In this document: positions 48,189 to 56,950 of the stretch, in pieces
Layout: every line of letters starts with the position of its first letter
How positions within the stretch are numbered: the stretch's first letter is position 1
Source: Caulobacter sp.
GTDB taxonomy: Bacteria; Pseudomonadota; Alphaproteobacteria; Caulobacterales; Caulobacteraceae
Reading direction: 5' to 3'
NCBI GenBank assembly: GCA_016125585.1
Contig: WGLL01000002.1
Span: forward strand, 248,001-312,000
Length of the DNA stretch: 64,000 nt
The notes under the pieces: model-generated
Databases searched by the model: none
Told to the model about the DNA's origin: nothing
Seen by the model: the letters and a program-made list of their open reading frames with translations, nothing else
Made by a program: the position numbers and the translations under genes

Positions 48189-49046
48189 TCAATCCGTGAA
48201 CACCACCGTCTTGCGGCCGTTCAGCAGCACCCGGTCTTCCAGCCGCCAGCGCAGGGCGCGAGCCAGGACGCGGCGTTCGATGTCGCGCCCCTTGCGGATC
48301 AGGTCTTCGGGCCGGTCGCGGTGGCTGATGCGCTCGACGTCCTGTTCGATGATCGGCCCCTCGTCGAGATCGCCGGTGACATAGTGGGCGCTGGCCCCGA
48401 TCACCTTCACCCCCCGGGCATGGGCCTGGTGATAGGGCCTGGCGCCCTTGAAGCCCGGCAGGAAGCTGTGGTGGATGTTGATGCAGCGCCCTTCCAGCTT
48501 GGCCGCCAGCCCGTCGGACAGCACCTGCATGTAGCGGGCGAGGACCACGATGTCGGTCTTCGTCTCGCGGATCAGCGCCCACAGTTCGGCCTCCTGCTCC
48601 AGCTTGGTCTCCTTGCTGACCGGCAGGTGATGGAAGGGCAGGCCTTTCAGATCGACATGACGGAAGGTCTCGGCGGCGTGGTTCGAGACCACCGCCGCCA
48701 CATCCATCGGCAGCTCCTCGATGCGCCAGCGGTAGATCAGGTCGGCCAGACAGTGGTCGGTCTTGCTGGCCAGGATCATCACCCGGTAGCGGTCGGCCGG
48801 ATCACGCAGGGTCCAGCGCATGGCAAACGCCGCCCCGACCGGTTCGAAGCCGGCCTTCAACTCGGCCACTCCCGCCTCGCCGGGGTCGAACACCACCCGC
48901 ATGAAGAAGGCCCCGGTCTCGGCGTCGTTGAACTGCTGCGCATCGAGGATGTTGCAGTCGCGGTCGGCCAGAAAGGCGGACACGGCGGCGACGATGCCGC
49001 GCCGGTCAGGGCAGGACAGGGTCAGGATGGGGGCGTTGGCGATCAT
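48189..49046 (-). CDS. purU: Formyltetrahydrofolate deformylase
   Basis: A 285-residue enzyme that hydrolyses 10-formyl-THF to THF and formate. The N-terminal ACT domain is [20 protein letters not shown] with [16 protein letters not shown]. The formyltransferase-like domain has [37 protein letters not shown], the catalytic [20 protein letters not shown] and [20 protein letters not shown]. Folate balance links it to purine and glycine metabolism. The start at 49046 is the first ATG of the conserved part. Confidence 0.95.
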   Translation of the reverse strand: MIANAPILTLSCPDRRGIVAAVSAFLADRDCNILDAQQFNDAETGAFFMRVVFDPGEAGVAELKAGFEPVGAAFAMRWTLRDPADRYRVMILASKTDHCLADLIYRWRIEELPMDVAAVVSNHAAETFRHVDLKGLPFHHLPVSKETKLEQEAELWALIRETKTDIVVLARYMQVLSDGLAAKLEGRCINIHHSFLPGFKGARPYHQAHARGVKVIGASAHYVTGDLDEGPIIEQDVERISHRDRPEDLIRKGRDIERRVLARALRWRLEDRVLLNGRKTVVFTD

Positions 49047-49092
49047 GGCAGATGGCCGGTAGCGGCCCCGGGGCGGCAGGGCAAGCCGACAA

Positions 49093-49288
49093 ATCCTCCT
49101 CCGGCCGCAGGTCGGGGGAGGGGGACCGCGCGAAGCGGGGGTGGAGGGGGCGGCGCAGGGCCTTGAAGGGGAGACCCGAAGGGCCGCGCTCTCGGGCGAC
49201 TCGCCAACCATCGGCGCTGCCCCCTCCACCGCCGCCCCTTGAGTCGGGGCGGCGGTCCCCCTCCCCCACGCTTCGCGCGGAGGAGGAT
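49093..49288. repeat. Large inverted intergenic repeat between purU and argE
   Basis: The ends are ATCCTCCTCCG (49093) and its complement ending at 49288. Inside, GGGGGAGGGGGACCG and GGTGGAGGGGG on the left are mirrored as CGGTCCCCCTCCCCC and CCCCCTCCACC on the right. The right half carries an extra inner palindrome (GCCGCCCC...GGGGCGGC). The structure fills the whole gap between the divergent genes. Confidence 0.75.
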
Positions 49289-49306
49289 ATTGGGTAGAGC
49301 TTGCCC

Positions 49307-50479
49307 ATGACCGCATCAGACGCCCTGCACGCCCGCGCCACCGACATCCTCTCAACCCTCGTCGGCTTTGACACCACCTCGCGCCATTCGAACCTGGACC
49401 TGATCGAATGGGTCGAGGCCTATCTCGCGGGGCATGGCGTGACGTCGCGACGGGTGGCCAACGCCGACGCCAGCAAGGCCAATCTGATGGCCAGGGTCGG
49501 GCCTGCCGCCGAGGGCGGAGTGATCCTCTCGGGGCATACCGACGTGGTCCCGGTCGATGGCCAGCCCTGGACCTCCGATCCCTTCACCCTGACCGAGCGC
49601 GACGGCAAGCTCTACGGTCGCGGCAGTTCCGACATGAAGGGCTTCATCGCTCTGGCCCTGGCGGCGGTTCCCGACCTGATCGCGGCCGATATCCGGCGGC
49701 CGGTGTGGCTGGCCCTGTCCTATGACGAGGAAATCGGCTGTCTCGGGGCCCCGGCGATGATCGAGGCCCTGGCCGGGGTCGATCCGCGTCCGGCCCTGGC
49801 GGTGGTGGGCGAGCCGACCGGCATGGAGGTGGTCGGGGCGCACAAGGGCATCCTGTCGGCGACGGTGGTGGTCAATGGCCGCGAGGCCCATTCCAGCCAG
49901 ACCCACCTGGGGGTCTCGGCCAACATGACGGCCCTGGGCCTGATGGCGGAACTGACGGCCCTGGCCGACCGGCTGATCGCCGCCGCCGATCCGGCCTCAC
50001 CCTTCGAGCCGCCCCACGCCACCCTGACCATCGGCGTCATCCAGGGCGGCACGGCGATCAACATCCTTGCCCGGGAATGCCGCTTCTCCTTCGATCTGCG
50101 CTGCCCGCCGGGACAGGACCCCAACGCCCTGCTGGCCCCCTTCTTCGACCGCTGCCGGGCGCTGGACGCGGCGCTGAAAGCCCGGTCGCCGGAGATGGGG
50201 GTGCGGTTCGAGGTGCATGCCGACGTCCCATCCCTGGCCCTGCAGGCCGGCGGACCGGCCGAGGCCCTGGCCCGTCGCCTCGCCGGCGACAACGGTCCCC
50301 TGCGCGCCGTGCCCTATGCGGCCGAGGCCGGACAGTTCCAGCTGGGCGGCTTTCCGGTGGTGCTGTGCGGGCCGGGCTGGATCGACCAGGCGCACCAGCC
50401 CGATGAATGGATCGAGATCAGCCAGATGCGGCGCGGCGCCGACTTCATGACCCGACTGGTGGAGGCCCAGAGCGTCTGA
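49307..50479 (+). CDS. argE: Acetylornithine deacetylase
   Basis: A 390-residue M20-family metallo-hydrolase that converts N-acetylornithine to ornithine in arginine synthesis. Motifs are [20 protein letters not shown] (metal His and Asp), [17 protein letters not shown] (bridging Asp), [20 protein letters not shown] (catalytic Glu-Glu) and [17 protein letters not shown]. The fit to ArgE is good, but related deacylases share these motifs. ATG 49307 is used; TTG 49301 is a possible start. Confidence 0.92.
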   Translation: MTASDALHARATDILSTLVGFDTTSRHSNLDLIEWVEAYLAGHGVTSRRVANADASKANLMARVGPAAEGGVILSGHTDVVPVDGQPWTSDPFTLTERDGKLYGRGSSDMKGFIALALAAVPDLIAADIRRPVWLALSYDEEIGCLGAPAMIEALAGVDPRPALAVVGEPTGMEVVGAHKGILSATVVVNGREAHSSQTHLGVSANMTALGLMAELTALADRLIAAADPASPFEPPHATLTIGVIQGGTAINILARECRFSFDLRCPPGQDPNALLAPFFDRCRALDAALKARSPEMGVRFEVHADVPSLALQAGGPAEALARRLAGDNGPLRAVPYAAEAGQFQLGGFPVVLCGPGWIDQAHQPDEWIEISQMRRGADFMTRLVEAQSV

Positions 50480-50514
50480 GCCCTGAAGCGGCTGACGCCG
50501 GCCGTCACGCGTCG

Positions 50515-50754
50515 TCAGGCGTCGCCGTCGTCGTCGCCGAAGTCGGCCGGACCCGGCTCGAACGACAGGATGTCGCCGGGCTGGCAGCCCAGTTCGCGGC
50601 ACAGGGCGTCGAGGGTCGAGAAGCGGATGGCGCGGGCCTTGCCGGTCTTCAGGATCGACAGATTGGCGATGGTGACGCCGACCCGGTCGGCCAGTTCGGT
50701 GAGGGACATGCGCCGCTCCAGCAGCACGCGGTCCAGGCGGACGTGAATGGCCAT
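50515..50754 (-). CDS. XRE-family (YozG-like) helix-turn-helix regulator
   Basis: A 79-residue protein with a single Cro/CI HTH: MSLTELADRVGVTIANLSIL, then RFSTLDALCRELGCQPGDIL, ending in an acidic tail (DFGDDDGDA). This is the YozG-like group that typically follows a DUF2975 membrane protein, as here (17 bases apart). The pair may sense a membrane signal and regulate its own or neighbouring genes. Confidence 0.9.
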   Translation of the reverse strand: MAIHVRLDRVLLERRMSLTELADRVGVTIANLSILKTGKARAIRFSTLDALCRELGCQPGDILSFEPGPADFGDDDGDA

Positions 50755-50771
50755 GATCTAGACTCCGGCCC

Positions 50772-51302
50772 TCATATCGTCAGTTCGGCTTCGTTGCGCA
50801 GGCGGGCGCCTTCGCGGAACACCTCGGCCAGCACGAAGACGACCATGACCGAAAACCAGGTGGTGGGGCTGAACCCGGCGCTGATCTGCTGCAGGCCCGG
50901 CAGCATCAGCGCCGCGGCGGTGGTGTAGATCCAGGTGCAGACCGTCAGCCCGGCCAGGCACAGGCCGATCAGGCGCAGCCGGCCGACATTGTCGGGATGG
51001 AAGGGGTCGCCGGCGGTCAGGGTTTTGAAGATCCGGCGCAGCTGGCCGACGATCAGCAGCCATCCGCTGGCGTACAGGGCGCCGCCGAACAGGCCGGCGG
51101 TCAGGGTGGCGCCGATATGGTCGGCGGTTCCAAGATCGGTCTTGATCTCGATCTTGGCGATCAGGTCGGTGTTGAAGCTGAGCAGCAGCATCACGACCCC
51201 GGCCAGGGCCAGGGCGCCGATCAGTCCCCACAACAGGAACCAGGTCACATCAAGAATGATTTTCAGGAAGCTCGAGATCGAGCCGGGTCCCAGGGTCCTC
51301 AT
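50772..51302 (-). CDS. DUF2975 membrane protein
   Basis: A 176-residue protein with four hydrophobic helices: ILDVTWFLLWGLIGALALAG, TAGLFGGALYASGWLLIVGQ, LIGLCLAGLTVCTWIYTTAA and FSVMVVFVLAEVFREGARLR. The cytoplasmic motif LRRIFKTLTAGDPFHPDNVG (FxxGxPF) is the DUF2975 signature. The function is unknown. It is translationally close to the downstream XRE regulator gene. The start at 51302 was chosen because residues before it are not membrane-like. Confidence 0.9.
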   Translation of the reverse strand: MRTLGPGSISSFLKIILDVTWFLLWGLIGALALAGVVMLLLSFNTDLIAKIEIKTDLGTADHIGATLTAGLFGGALYASGWLLIVGQLRRIFKTLTAGDPFHPDNVGRLRLIGLCLAGLTVCTWIYTTAAALMLPGLQQISAGFSPTTWFSVMVVFVLAEVFREGARLRNEAELTI

Positions 51303-51328
51303 GACCGTACTGTTCCTTGAGTGTCTTT

Positions 51329-51378
51329 GAGCGCGCGTTCCGACAGGCGGTATCCGGTTATCGGACCAAACGCACCAC
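51329..51378. repeat. 50-bp dispersed imperfect palindrome, copy 2 (diverged)
   Basis: It contains GCGCGTTCCGA, then ATCCGGTTATCGGA, then CAAACGC in the same order as copies 1 and 3, but the 3' arm has lost its GCGC (reads CGCACC). It lies upstream of the DUF2975 gene. Confidence 0.6.
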
Positions 51379-51533
51379 AAGCAAAGACGCCGGGGCCGGG
51401 GATTTGTCTCCAGCGGATGCGGTCCTGATGCGGCGGCCGGCTGGAGGGGCGTCTGCCGCCCGCCGGTGCGATCCCGGGGTCGGGTCGCTCGGCGAGCGGG
51501 TCTGGACGCGGAGTCTCATGAAAGAACCGCCGA

Positions 51534-51650
51534 TCAGAATGACTGGGCGAAGAAGCTGTAGGCGGCCAGCGGCATGGCGACGACGACGGCGGTGTAGACG
51601 ATGCCGACGGCGAGGCGGTCGATCAGTTTGGTGGCATTGGCGAAAGTCAT
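51534..51650 (-). CDS. Small single-helix membrane protein (38 aa), unknown
   Basis: The sequence is MTFANATKLIDRLAVGIVYT followed by AVVVAMPLAAYSFFAQSF: a short polar N-terminus and one hydrophobic helix. GAGGG lies 12 bases before the ATG, and an AT-rich, palindrome-containing control region begins about 100 bases upstream. The size is too small for certainty, but the composition is unlike background GC-rich frames. Confidence 0.5.
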   Translation of the reverse strand: MTFANATKLIDRLAVGIVYTAVVVAMPLAAYSFFAQSF

Positions 51651-51767
51651 TGGCGTCAGGTCCCTCTGGTGTCTGTCGGTCCGCCCCTGGAGGGTGAAAC
51701 CGGCGGGCGACAACAGCGCCGCCCGTGAGATGAGGGATAGAGGCGCATCGCTTATCAATCAAATTAC

Positions 51768-51804
51768 ATATCGTTTAACGATATTAAACTCTCGTAACAG
51801 AGTT
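51768..51804. promoter_or_regulatory. AT-rich control region with two palindromes
   Basis: ATATCGTTTAACGATAT (51768-51784) is a perfect 17-base palindrome. AACTCT-N6-AGAGTT (51787-51804) is a second inverted repeat. The surrounding bases are strikingly AT-rich for this genome. They probably hold the promoter and operator of the small membrane-protein gene at 51534-51650. Confidence 0.6.
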
Positions 51805-51819
51805 ACTGGATGTTTAACC
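51803..51819 (+). promoter_or_regulatory. CtrA-like box TTAC-N7-TTAACC
   Basis: A perfect TTAACC half-site with a one-mismatch partner (TTAC for TTAA) at the exact seven-base spacing, touching the second palindrome of the AT-rich region. Confidence 0.4.
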
Positions 51820-51904
51820 GCGCGCGGGTCGGGGCCCGGCCGGCGGGACCCCGATCCGATGCTTTGAAACGCGGCGTCCGACCGGTCCGGGGCCGGCGGT
51901 CGCG

Positions 51905-52432
51905 CTAGAACGGCACTTCCGGCGGCGGCGGGGCCTTTTCGCGGGGCGGCTCGGGCGCGGTCTTCGGGGTGGGCGAGGCCTTGGGGGCCGCCTTGGGCTG
52001 CGCCGCCTTAGGGGCCGGGGGTTTGGGGGCCGGGGGTTTGGCCGCCGGGGGTTGCGTCGATGCCGGCTGGCCGGCGGCGGACGCCTTCTCCGGGGGCTTT
52101 TCGGCGGCCTTGGCCGGCGGCGGGGCTTCCGGCGCGGCGGCCTCGCTGGCCGGCGGCGCCTCCGGCGGTTCTTCCTCGACCACCTTGGGGGCGGGTTTGG
52201 CCGCCGGAACCTGGGCCGGCGGCGGAGTGGCGAAACTGCGTTCCAGCGCGGCCGGGTCGATCGGCACCGCCTCGGGCGGTCCGGCCACGGCGGCCGGCGC
52301 CGCGGCGGTCCCTTCCCATTCGGGGGCGCTGCGCCGCAGCGAATCGTTCATGCCCATCCACAACCCGACCGCCGCGCAGGCGATCAGGGCCAGGACCACA
52401 AGGCGGAGGGTGGCGGGCGAGATCCGGTGCAT
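51905..52432 (-). CDS. Pro/Ala-rich single-pass membrane protein, unknown
   Basis: A 175-residue protein with one N-terminal helix (LRLVVLALIACAAVGLWMGM) and a periplasm-facing tail made almost wholly of Pro, Ala, Lys and Glu (repeats such as PPAAKPPAPKPPAPKAAQPK). Such tails span the periplasm in TonB-type or cell-wall-linked proteins, but no TonB C-terminal domain is present. The low-complexity composition could also reflect a GC-rich spurious frame; the distinct transmembrane start favours a real gene. Confidence 0.55.
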   Translation of the reverse strand: MHRISPATLRLVVLALIACAAVGLWMGMNDSLRRSAPEWEGTAAAPAAVAGPPEAVPIDPAALERSFATPPPAQVPAAKPAPKVVEEEPPEAPPASEAAAPEAPPPAKAAEKPPEKASAAGQPASTQPPAAKPPAPKPPAPKAAQPKAAPKASPTPKTAPEPPREKAPPPPEVPF

Positions 52433-52492
52433 CCGGCGACACTATCGGCAGTCGTCGCGGGGGAAAAGCGTCGTCGTTGAAGGCCCGCTCTT

Positions 52493-52579
52493 GAAAACTG
52501 GACGTAGGGGTCCATTTTAATCTTGCCGCGGCGTCCGCCCGGCTGTAACCGCTTCGCAGGACGCCAGCGTCCAGTTTTC
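52493..52579. promoter_or_regulatory. Operator-like cluster upstream of the efflux operon
   Basis: GAAAACTGGACG (52493-52504) is repeated exactly, inverted, as CGTCCAGTTTTC (52568-52579). The first copy also forms a local palindrome TGGAC-N6-GTCCA (52499-52514) flanked by AAAA and TTTT, and the second overlaps GGACGC-CA-GCGTCC (52559-52572). The arrangement suggests two binding sites for a dimeric repressor, most likely the TetR protein encoded at the end of the operon. Confidence 0.6.
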
Positions 52580-52610
52580 ATTTCCCGCCGTTTTCCAGGG
52601 CTGTTGATCC

Positions 52611-53720
52611 ATGCCGTCCATCCCCAGGCAAAGACTTGTTCCCATGATTGTGGCCGGCGTGGTCGCGGTCGCCGTCATCATCGGCGGCGGCGTCTGGTGG
52701 CACGGCAAGCAGAGTTTCGAGGGCACCGACAACGCCTTCGTCCAGGCCGACACCGTCCAGGTCAGCCCCCAGGTCTCCGGCTATGTGCTGGAGGTGCTGG
52801 TCAGCGACAACCAGCAGGTCGAGGCCGGACAGGTCATCGCCCGCATCGACCCGGCCACCATCCAGGCCCGCTATGACCAGGCCGCCGCCAATGTGCGCGC
52901 CCTGCAGGCCGACGTTCAGGCGGTCGACGACAAGCGCGCCCTGGAACAGGCGATGATCGCCCAGAAGGCGGCCGGGGTCGCCAGCGCCCGGGCCGACGCC
53001 GGCCGCATGGCCGTCGATTCCCGCCGCTACGGCGATCTCGCCGCCAAGGGCTGGGTCTCCGACCAGAAGCTGCAACAGGTCAAGGCCGGCGAGAAGCAGT
53101 CGGAAGCCAGCGTCGCCGCCGCCGAGGCCGCCCTGACCGCCGAACAGCGCGCCGCCCAGTCGCTCGGCTCGGCCCGGGCCCAGAAGGTCGCCCAGGTCCA
53201 GGCCGCCCAGGCCGCCGTCGAACAGGCCCGCATCGATCTCGAACGCACGGTGATCCGCGCCCCGGTGGCCGGCGTCGTCGGCGCCCGCTCGGTGCGCCCC
53301 GGCCAGCTGGTCCAGCCCGGCCAGACCATGATGGTGGTGGTGCCGCTGAGCGAGACCTATGTGGTCGCCAATTTCAAGGAAACCCAGGTGTCGCGCCTGC
53401 GCATCGGCCAGCCGGTCGAGATCAAGGCCGACGCCTTCGGCAAGCAGACCCTCAAGGGCCATATCGAGAGCTTTTCCCCGGCAACGGGCGCCGAGTTCGC
53501 CCTGATCCCGGTTGAGAACGCGGTCGGCAACTTCACCAAGATCGCCCAGCGGGTGCCGGTGCGGATCGTCGTCGACAAGGGCCAGCCCCTGTCCGGCGCC
53601 CTGCGTCCCGGCCTGTCGCTGGAGGTCAAGGTCGATGTCCGGGTCCGCTCGGGCCTGACCTTCGCCGAGTCCGGGGCCCAGACGCCCCAGCTCGCCGCCC
53701 AGCCTGATCCCCGGCCATGA
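52611..53720 (+). CDS. emrA: HlyD/EmrA-family membrane fusion protein
   Basis: A 369-residue periplasmic adaptor. It has one N-terminal transmembrane helix (VPMIVAGVVAVAVIIGGGVW), the lipoyl half FVQADTVQVSPQVSGYVLEV, a long coiled-coil hairpin (about residues 85-205), the second lipoyl half TVIRAPVAGVVGARSVRPGQ, and a beta-barrel (TYVVANFKETQVSRLRIGQP). It links an inner-membrane pump to an outer-membrane channel. It is first in an operon with two EmrB-type pumps and TetR; the stop overlaps the next start by 4 bases. No TolC homologue is encoded here. Confidence 0.92.
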   Translation: MPSIPRQRLVPMIVAGVVAVAVIIGGGVWWHGKQSFEGTDNAFVQADTVQVSPQVSGYVLEVLVSDNQQVEAGQVIARIDPATIQARYDQAAANVRALQADVQAVDDKRALEQAMIAQKAAGVASARADAGRMAVDSRRYGDLAAKGWVSDQKLQQVKAGEKQSEASVAAAEAALTAEQRAAQSLGSARAQKVAQVQAAQAAVEQARIDLERTVIRAPVAGVVGARSVRPGQLVQPGQTMMVVVPLSETYVVANFKETQVSRLRIGQPVEIKADAFGKQTLKGHIESFSPATGAEFALIPVENAVGNFTKIAQRVPVRIVVDKGQPLSGALRPGLSLEVKVDVRVRSGLTFAESGAQTPQLAAQPDPRP

Positions 53721-55315
53721 CCGACGCCGCAATCGGCGGCGCACCCTCTGTCGCCGGCGCCCCCGCCGCCGAAAAGATCAACTGGCTGCCGGTGTTCCTC
53801 GGCTTCGGGGGGATGATCATCGGCCAGTTCATGGCCATCCTCGACATCCAGGTCGTCGCCGCCTCCCTGTCGCAGATCCAGGCCGGGGTCGGGGCGACCA
53901 CCGACGAGATGAGCTGGGTCCAGACCATCTATCTGCTGGCCGAGGTGGTGATCATGCCGCTGACCGCCTACCTCTGCCGCATGGTCAGCACGCGCCGCTT
54001 CTTCATGGGCGCCTGCATCCTGTTCATCGGCTCCAGCATCCTTACCGGCCTGTCGACCAACATCGAGATGATGATCTTCCTGCGCGCCGTGCAGGGGATC
54101 GCCGGCGGCGCCATGATCCCGCCCGTCTTCGCCACCGCCTTCACCGTGTTTCCGCCCGAGCGGCGGATCACCGCCAATGTCGTGGTCGGGCTGATCGTCA
54201 CCCTGGCCCCGACCATCGGCCCGACCCTGGGCGGCCACCTGACCGAATGGACCAGCTGGCGCTGGCTGTTCTTCATCAACGTGCCGCCTGGCCTTCTGGC
54301 CCTGTTCCTGGTCAGCCGTTACGCCAACTTCGACAAGGGCGACCCGAGCCTGGCCAAGGGCGTCGACTGGTGGGGCGTGGGTCTGATGGCGGTCGGCCTG
54401 CTCAGCATCCAGTATGTGCTGGAGGAGGGCGCGCGGAACAGCTGGTTCCAGGACGACGTCATTCTTTGGCTGATGGTGCTGGGGGTCATCGCCATGGGCG
54501 CCTTCATCTGGCGGCAGCTGGTCTACAAGCAGCCCATTGTCTCCCTGCGGCCGTTCACCGACCGCAACTTCGCCCTCGGCATCGTCATGACCTTCGTTTC
54601 CGGGGTCAGCCTCTATGGCGGCACCTTCGTCCTGCCCCTGTTCCTGGCCCAGGTGCGGCAGTATTCGGCCGCCGAGGTCGGCACCACCATGCTGGTCTCC
54701 GGCCTGACCATGTTCCTCTGCGGCCCGATCGCCGGGCGGCTGGTGCGGTTGTTCGACGCCCGGGTGGCGATGGTCGTCGGGTTTGTGCTCGCCGCCTATG
54801 GCACCGGCATGGCCAGCGCCGTCACCGCCGACTGGGGCTTTTCCCAGTTCGCCCTGATGCAAGCGGTGCGGGCGGCCGGGGTGATGATCGCCATGATCGC
54901 CACCCAGCAGATGACCATCAGCACCATCCCCATGAGCATGATGAAGGACGCCTCGGCCCTGGTGAACCTGATGCGCAACGTCGGCGGGGCCGTGGGCCTG
55001 GCGCTGCTGTCCACCCTGCTCAGTCGACAGATGGCGGTTCACTACGCCGACATCGCCAGCAAGGTCAGTCTCGACAACAGCACAAGCCAGGCCATGATCG
55101 AGGGCCTCACCGCCCGCATGGCCCAGCTGGGCACGGCCGATCCCGCCGGCGCCGGCCGCAAGGCCTTCAGCATGCTGATGCACCGTGACGCCTCGGTCCT
55201 GGCCTTCGGGGACGCCTTCGCGGCCCTGGCGGTGGGCCTTGGGCTGGCGGCGGTGCTGGCGTTGTTCGCCAAGCCGGGCAAGGCCGCGGCCCCGGCCGCC
55301 GCGGGGGGACATTGA
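53717..55315 (+). CDS. emrB: EmrB-type DHA2-family MFS multidrug efflux pump, copy 1
   Basis: A 532-residue transporter with about 14 hydrophobic helices. DHA2 signatures include FMAILDIQVVAASLSQIQAG, the EMSWVQTIYLLAEVVIMPLT helix, GGHLTEWTSWRWLFFINVPP, and the cytosolic FDKGDPSLAKGVDWWG. It exports hydrophobic compounds through the EmrA adaptor using the proton gradient. Its start overlaps emrA by 4 bases. The next gene is a close paralogue (about the same length, most motifs shared), so the operon carries two pumps for one adaptor. Confidence 0.92.
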   Translation: MTDAAIGGAPSVAGAPAAEKINWLPVFLGFGGMIIGQFMAILDIQVVAASLSQIQAGVGATTDEMSWVQTIYLLAEVVIMPLTAYLCRMVSTRRFFMGACILFIGSSILTGLSTNIEMMIFLRAVQGIAGGAMIPPVFATAFTVFPPERRITANVVVGLIVTLAPTIGPTLGGHLTEWTSWRWLFFINVPPGLLALFLVSRYANFDKGDPSLAKGVDWWGVGLMAVGLLSIQYVLEEGARNSWFQDDVILWLMVLGVIAMGAFIWRQLVYKQPIVSLRPFTDRNFALGIVMTFVSGVSLYGGTFVLPLFLAQVRQYSAAEVGTTMLVSGLTMFLCGPIAGRLVRLFDARVAMVVGFVLAAYGTGMASAVTADWGFSQFALMQAVRAAGVMIAMIATQQMTISTIPMSMMKDASALVNLMRNVGGAVGLALLSTLLSRQMAVHYADIASKVSLDNSTSQAMIEGLTARMAQLGTADPAGAGRKAFSMLMHRDASVLAFGDAFAALAVGLGLAAVLALFAKPGKAAAPAAAGGH

Positions 55316-55317
55316 CG

Positions 55318-56949
55318 ATGAGCCAGTCGGGGGACGCCATGAAATCCGGGGATGACATCACCGTCGCCCAGGCGCCGACCACGGCGTCGGGGGCGGTCGA
55401 CTGGACGCGGCTGTTCATCGGCTTTGGCGGCATGGCCATCGGCCAGTTCATGGCCATTCTCGATATCCAGATCGTCGCCGCCAGCCTGCCGCAGATCCAG
55501 GCCGGGATCGGGGCCAGCGCCGACCAGGTCAGCTGGATCCAGACCGCCTATCTGATCCCCGAAGTGGTGATGATTCCGCTGTCGTCCTACCTGTCCCGCC
55601 TCTGGGGCACCCGGGCCGTGTTCATGATGAGCTGCGGCGGCTTCATCCTGATGAGCGTCGTCGCCGGCCTGTCGACCAGCATCGAGTTCATGATCATCGC
55701 CCGGGCCCTGCAGGGTTTCATCGGCGGGGCCATGGTGCCGACGGTGTTCGCCACCGCCTTCACCGCCTTTCCGCCGGAAAAGCGCATCGCCGCCAATGTC
55801 GCCACCGGCATGATCGTCACCCTGGCCCCGACCGTCGGGCCGATCCTCGGCGGCCATCTGACCGAGTGGCTCAGCTGGCGCTGGCTGTTCTTCATCAATG
55901 TCGGGCCGGGCCTGCTCAGCCTGTTTCTGGTCGGCCGCTACGCCAACTTCGACCGCGGCGACCGCAGCCTGTCGGCCGGCTTCGACTGGTTCGGCCTGAC
56001 CACCATGGCGGTCTTCCTGATGAGCCTGCAGTACGTCGTCGAGGAGGGGGCCAAGGACAACTGGTTCGAGGATGGGACCATCCTCTGGCTGACGGTGCTC
56101 TGCGCCATCAGCGGCGTCACCTTCGTCTGGCGCACCCTCAGCTACCACAAGCCCCTGGTGCAGCTGCGCGCCTTCGCCGACCGCAACTTCACCCTCGGCA
56201 TCCTGATGACGGCGGTGTCCGGCGTCAGCCTCTACGGCGGCACCTTCCTGATGCCCCTCTACCTTGGCCGGGTGCGACAGTTCTCGGCCGCCGAGGTCGG
56301 CACCACCATGCTGGTCTCCGGCATCTGCATGTTCTTCACCGGCCCGCTGGTCGGCCGGTTGGCGCGGACCATCGACGCGCGGATTCCGATGTTCATCGGC
56401 TTTTCGATGGTCGCCTGGGGCATGTGGCTGGGCCACGACATCAACGGCGAATGGGGCTTCTGGGAGTTCGCCAGCCTGCAGGCCTTCCGCGGCTGCGGGG
56501 TGATGATCGCCATGATCGCCACCAGCCAGCTGACCATGTCGACCCTGCCGCCGGCCATGGTCAAGGACGCCTCGGGCCTGATGAACCTGTCGCGCAACAC
56601 CGCCGGGGCCATCGCCATGGCCTATCTGTCGACCACCCTGACCACCCGCACGGCCGAACATATGGACGCCCTGTCCTCGCGCGTGACCATCGCCTCGGTG
56701 GACGCCCAGGCGATGATCGCCGGCCTGACCCAGCGCATGGCCGCCATGGGGGTCGCCGACCCCGAGGGCGCCGCCCGCAAGGCCTTCCAGTTCTTCATGA
56801 ACAGGCAGGCCTCGATCCTGGCCTTCGGCGACGGCTTTACCGTGCTCGCCCTGGCCGGCGCGCTCGCCGCCGCCCTGGCCCTCTTGGCCAGGCCGGCAAA
56901 GGTCCCGCTTTCTCCCGCCGCGGCCGAGGCCGCCGCAGAGGCGCACTGA
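55318..56949 (+). CDS. EmrB-type DHA2-family MFS pump, copy 2 (tandem paralogue)
   Basis: A 543-residue transporter clearly paralogous to the preceding protein. FGGMAIGQFMAILDIQIVAA, GGHLTEWLSWRWLFFINVGP, RYANFDRGD and SGVSLYGGTFLMPLYLGRVR all have near-identical counterparts. The loops and C-terminus (SPAAAEAAAEAH) differ, which may mean different substrates. A TTG at 55312 overlaps the preceding stop; I use ATG 55318. ATG 55339 with GGGGG upstream is also possible. Confidence 0.9.
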   Translation: MSQSGDAMKSGDDITVAQAPTTASGAVDWTRLFIGFGGMAIGQFMAILDIQIVAASLPQIQAGIGASADQVSWIQTAYLIPEVVMIPLSSYLSRLWGTRAVFMMSCGGFILMSVVAGLSTSIEFMIIARALQGFIGGAMVPTVFATAFTAFPPEKRIAANVATGMIVTLAPTVGPILGGHLTEWLSWRWLFFINVGPGLLSLFLVGRYANFDRGDRSLSAGFDWFGLTTMAVFLMSLQYVVEEGAKDNWFEDGTILWLTVLCAISGVTFVWRTLSYHKPLVQLRAFADRNFTLGILMTAVSGVSLYGGTFLMPLYLGRVRQFSAAEVGTTMLVSGICMFFTGPLVGRLARTIDARIPMFIGFSMVAWGMWLGHDINGEWGFWEFASLQAFRGCGVMIAMIATSQLTMSTLPPAMVKDASGLMNLSRNTAGAIAMAYLSTTLTTRTAEHMDALSSRVTIASVDAQAMIAGLTQRMAAMGVADPEGAARKAFQFFMNRQASILAFGDGFTVLALAGALAAALALLARPAKVPLSPAAAEAAAEAH

Positions 56950-56950
56950 C

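Noticed and set aside
53357..55312. Long minus-strand open frame opposite the efflux genes
   Set aside because: It is antisense to the clearly coding emrA and EmrB-type genes and has a His/Gly/Asp-rich composition with no membrane pattern.
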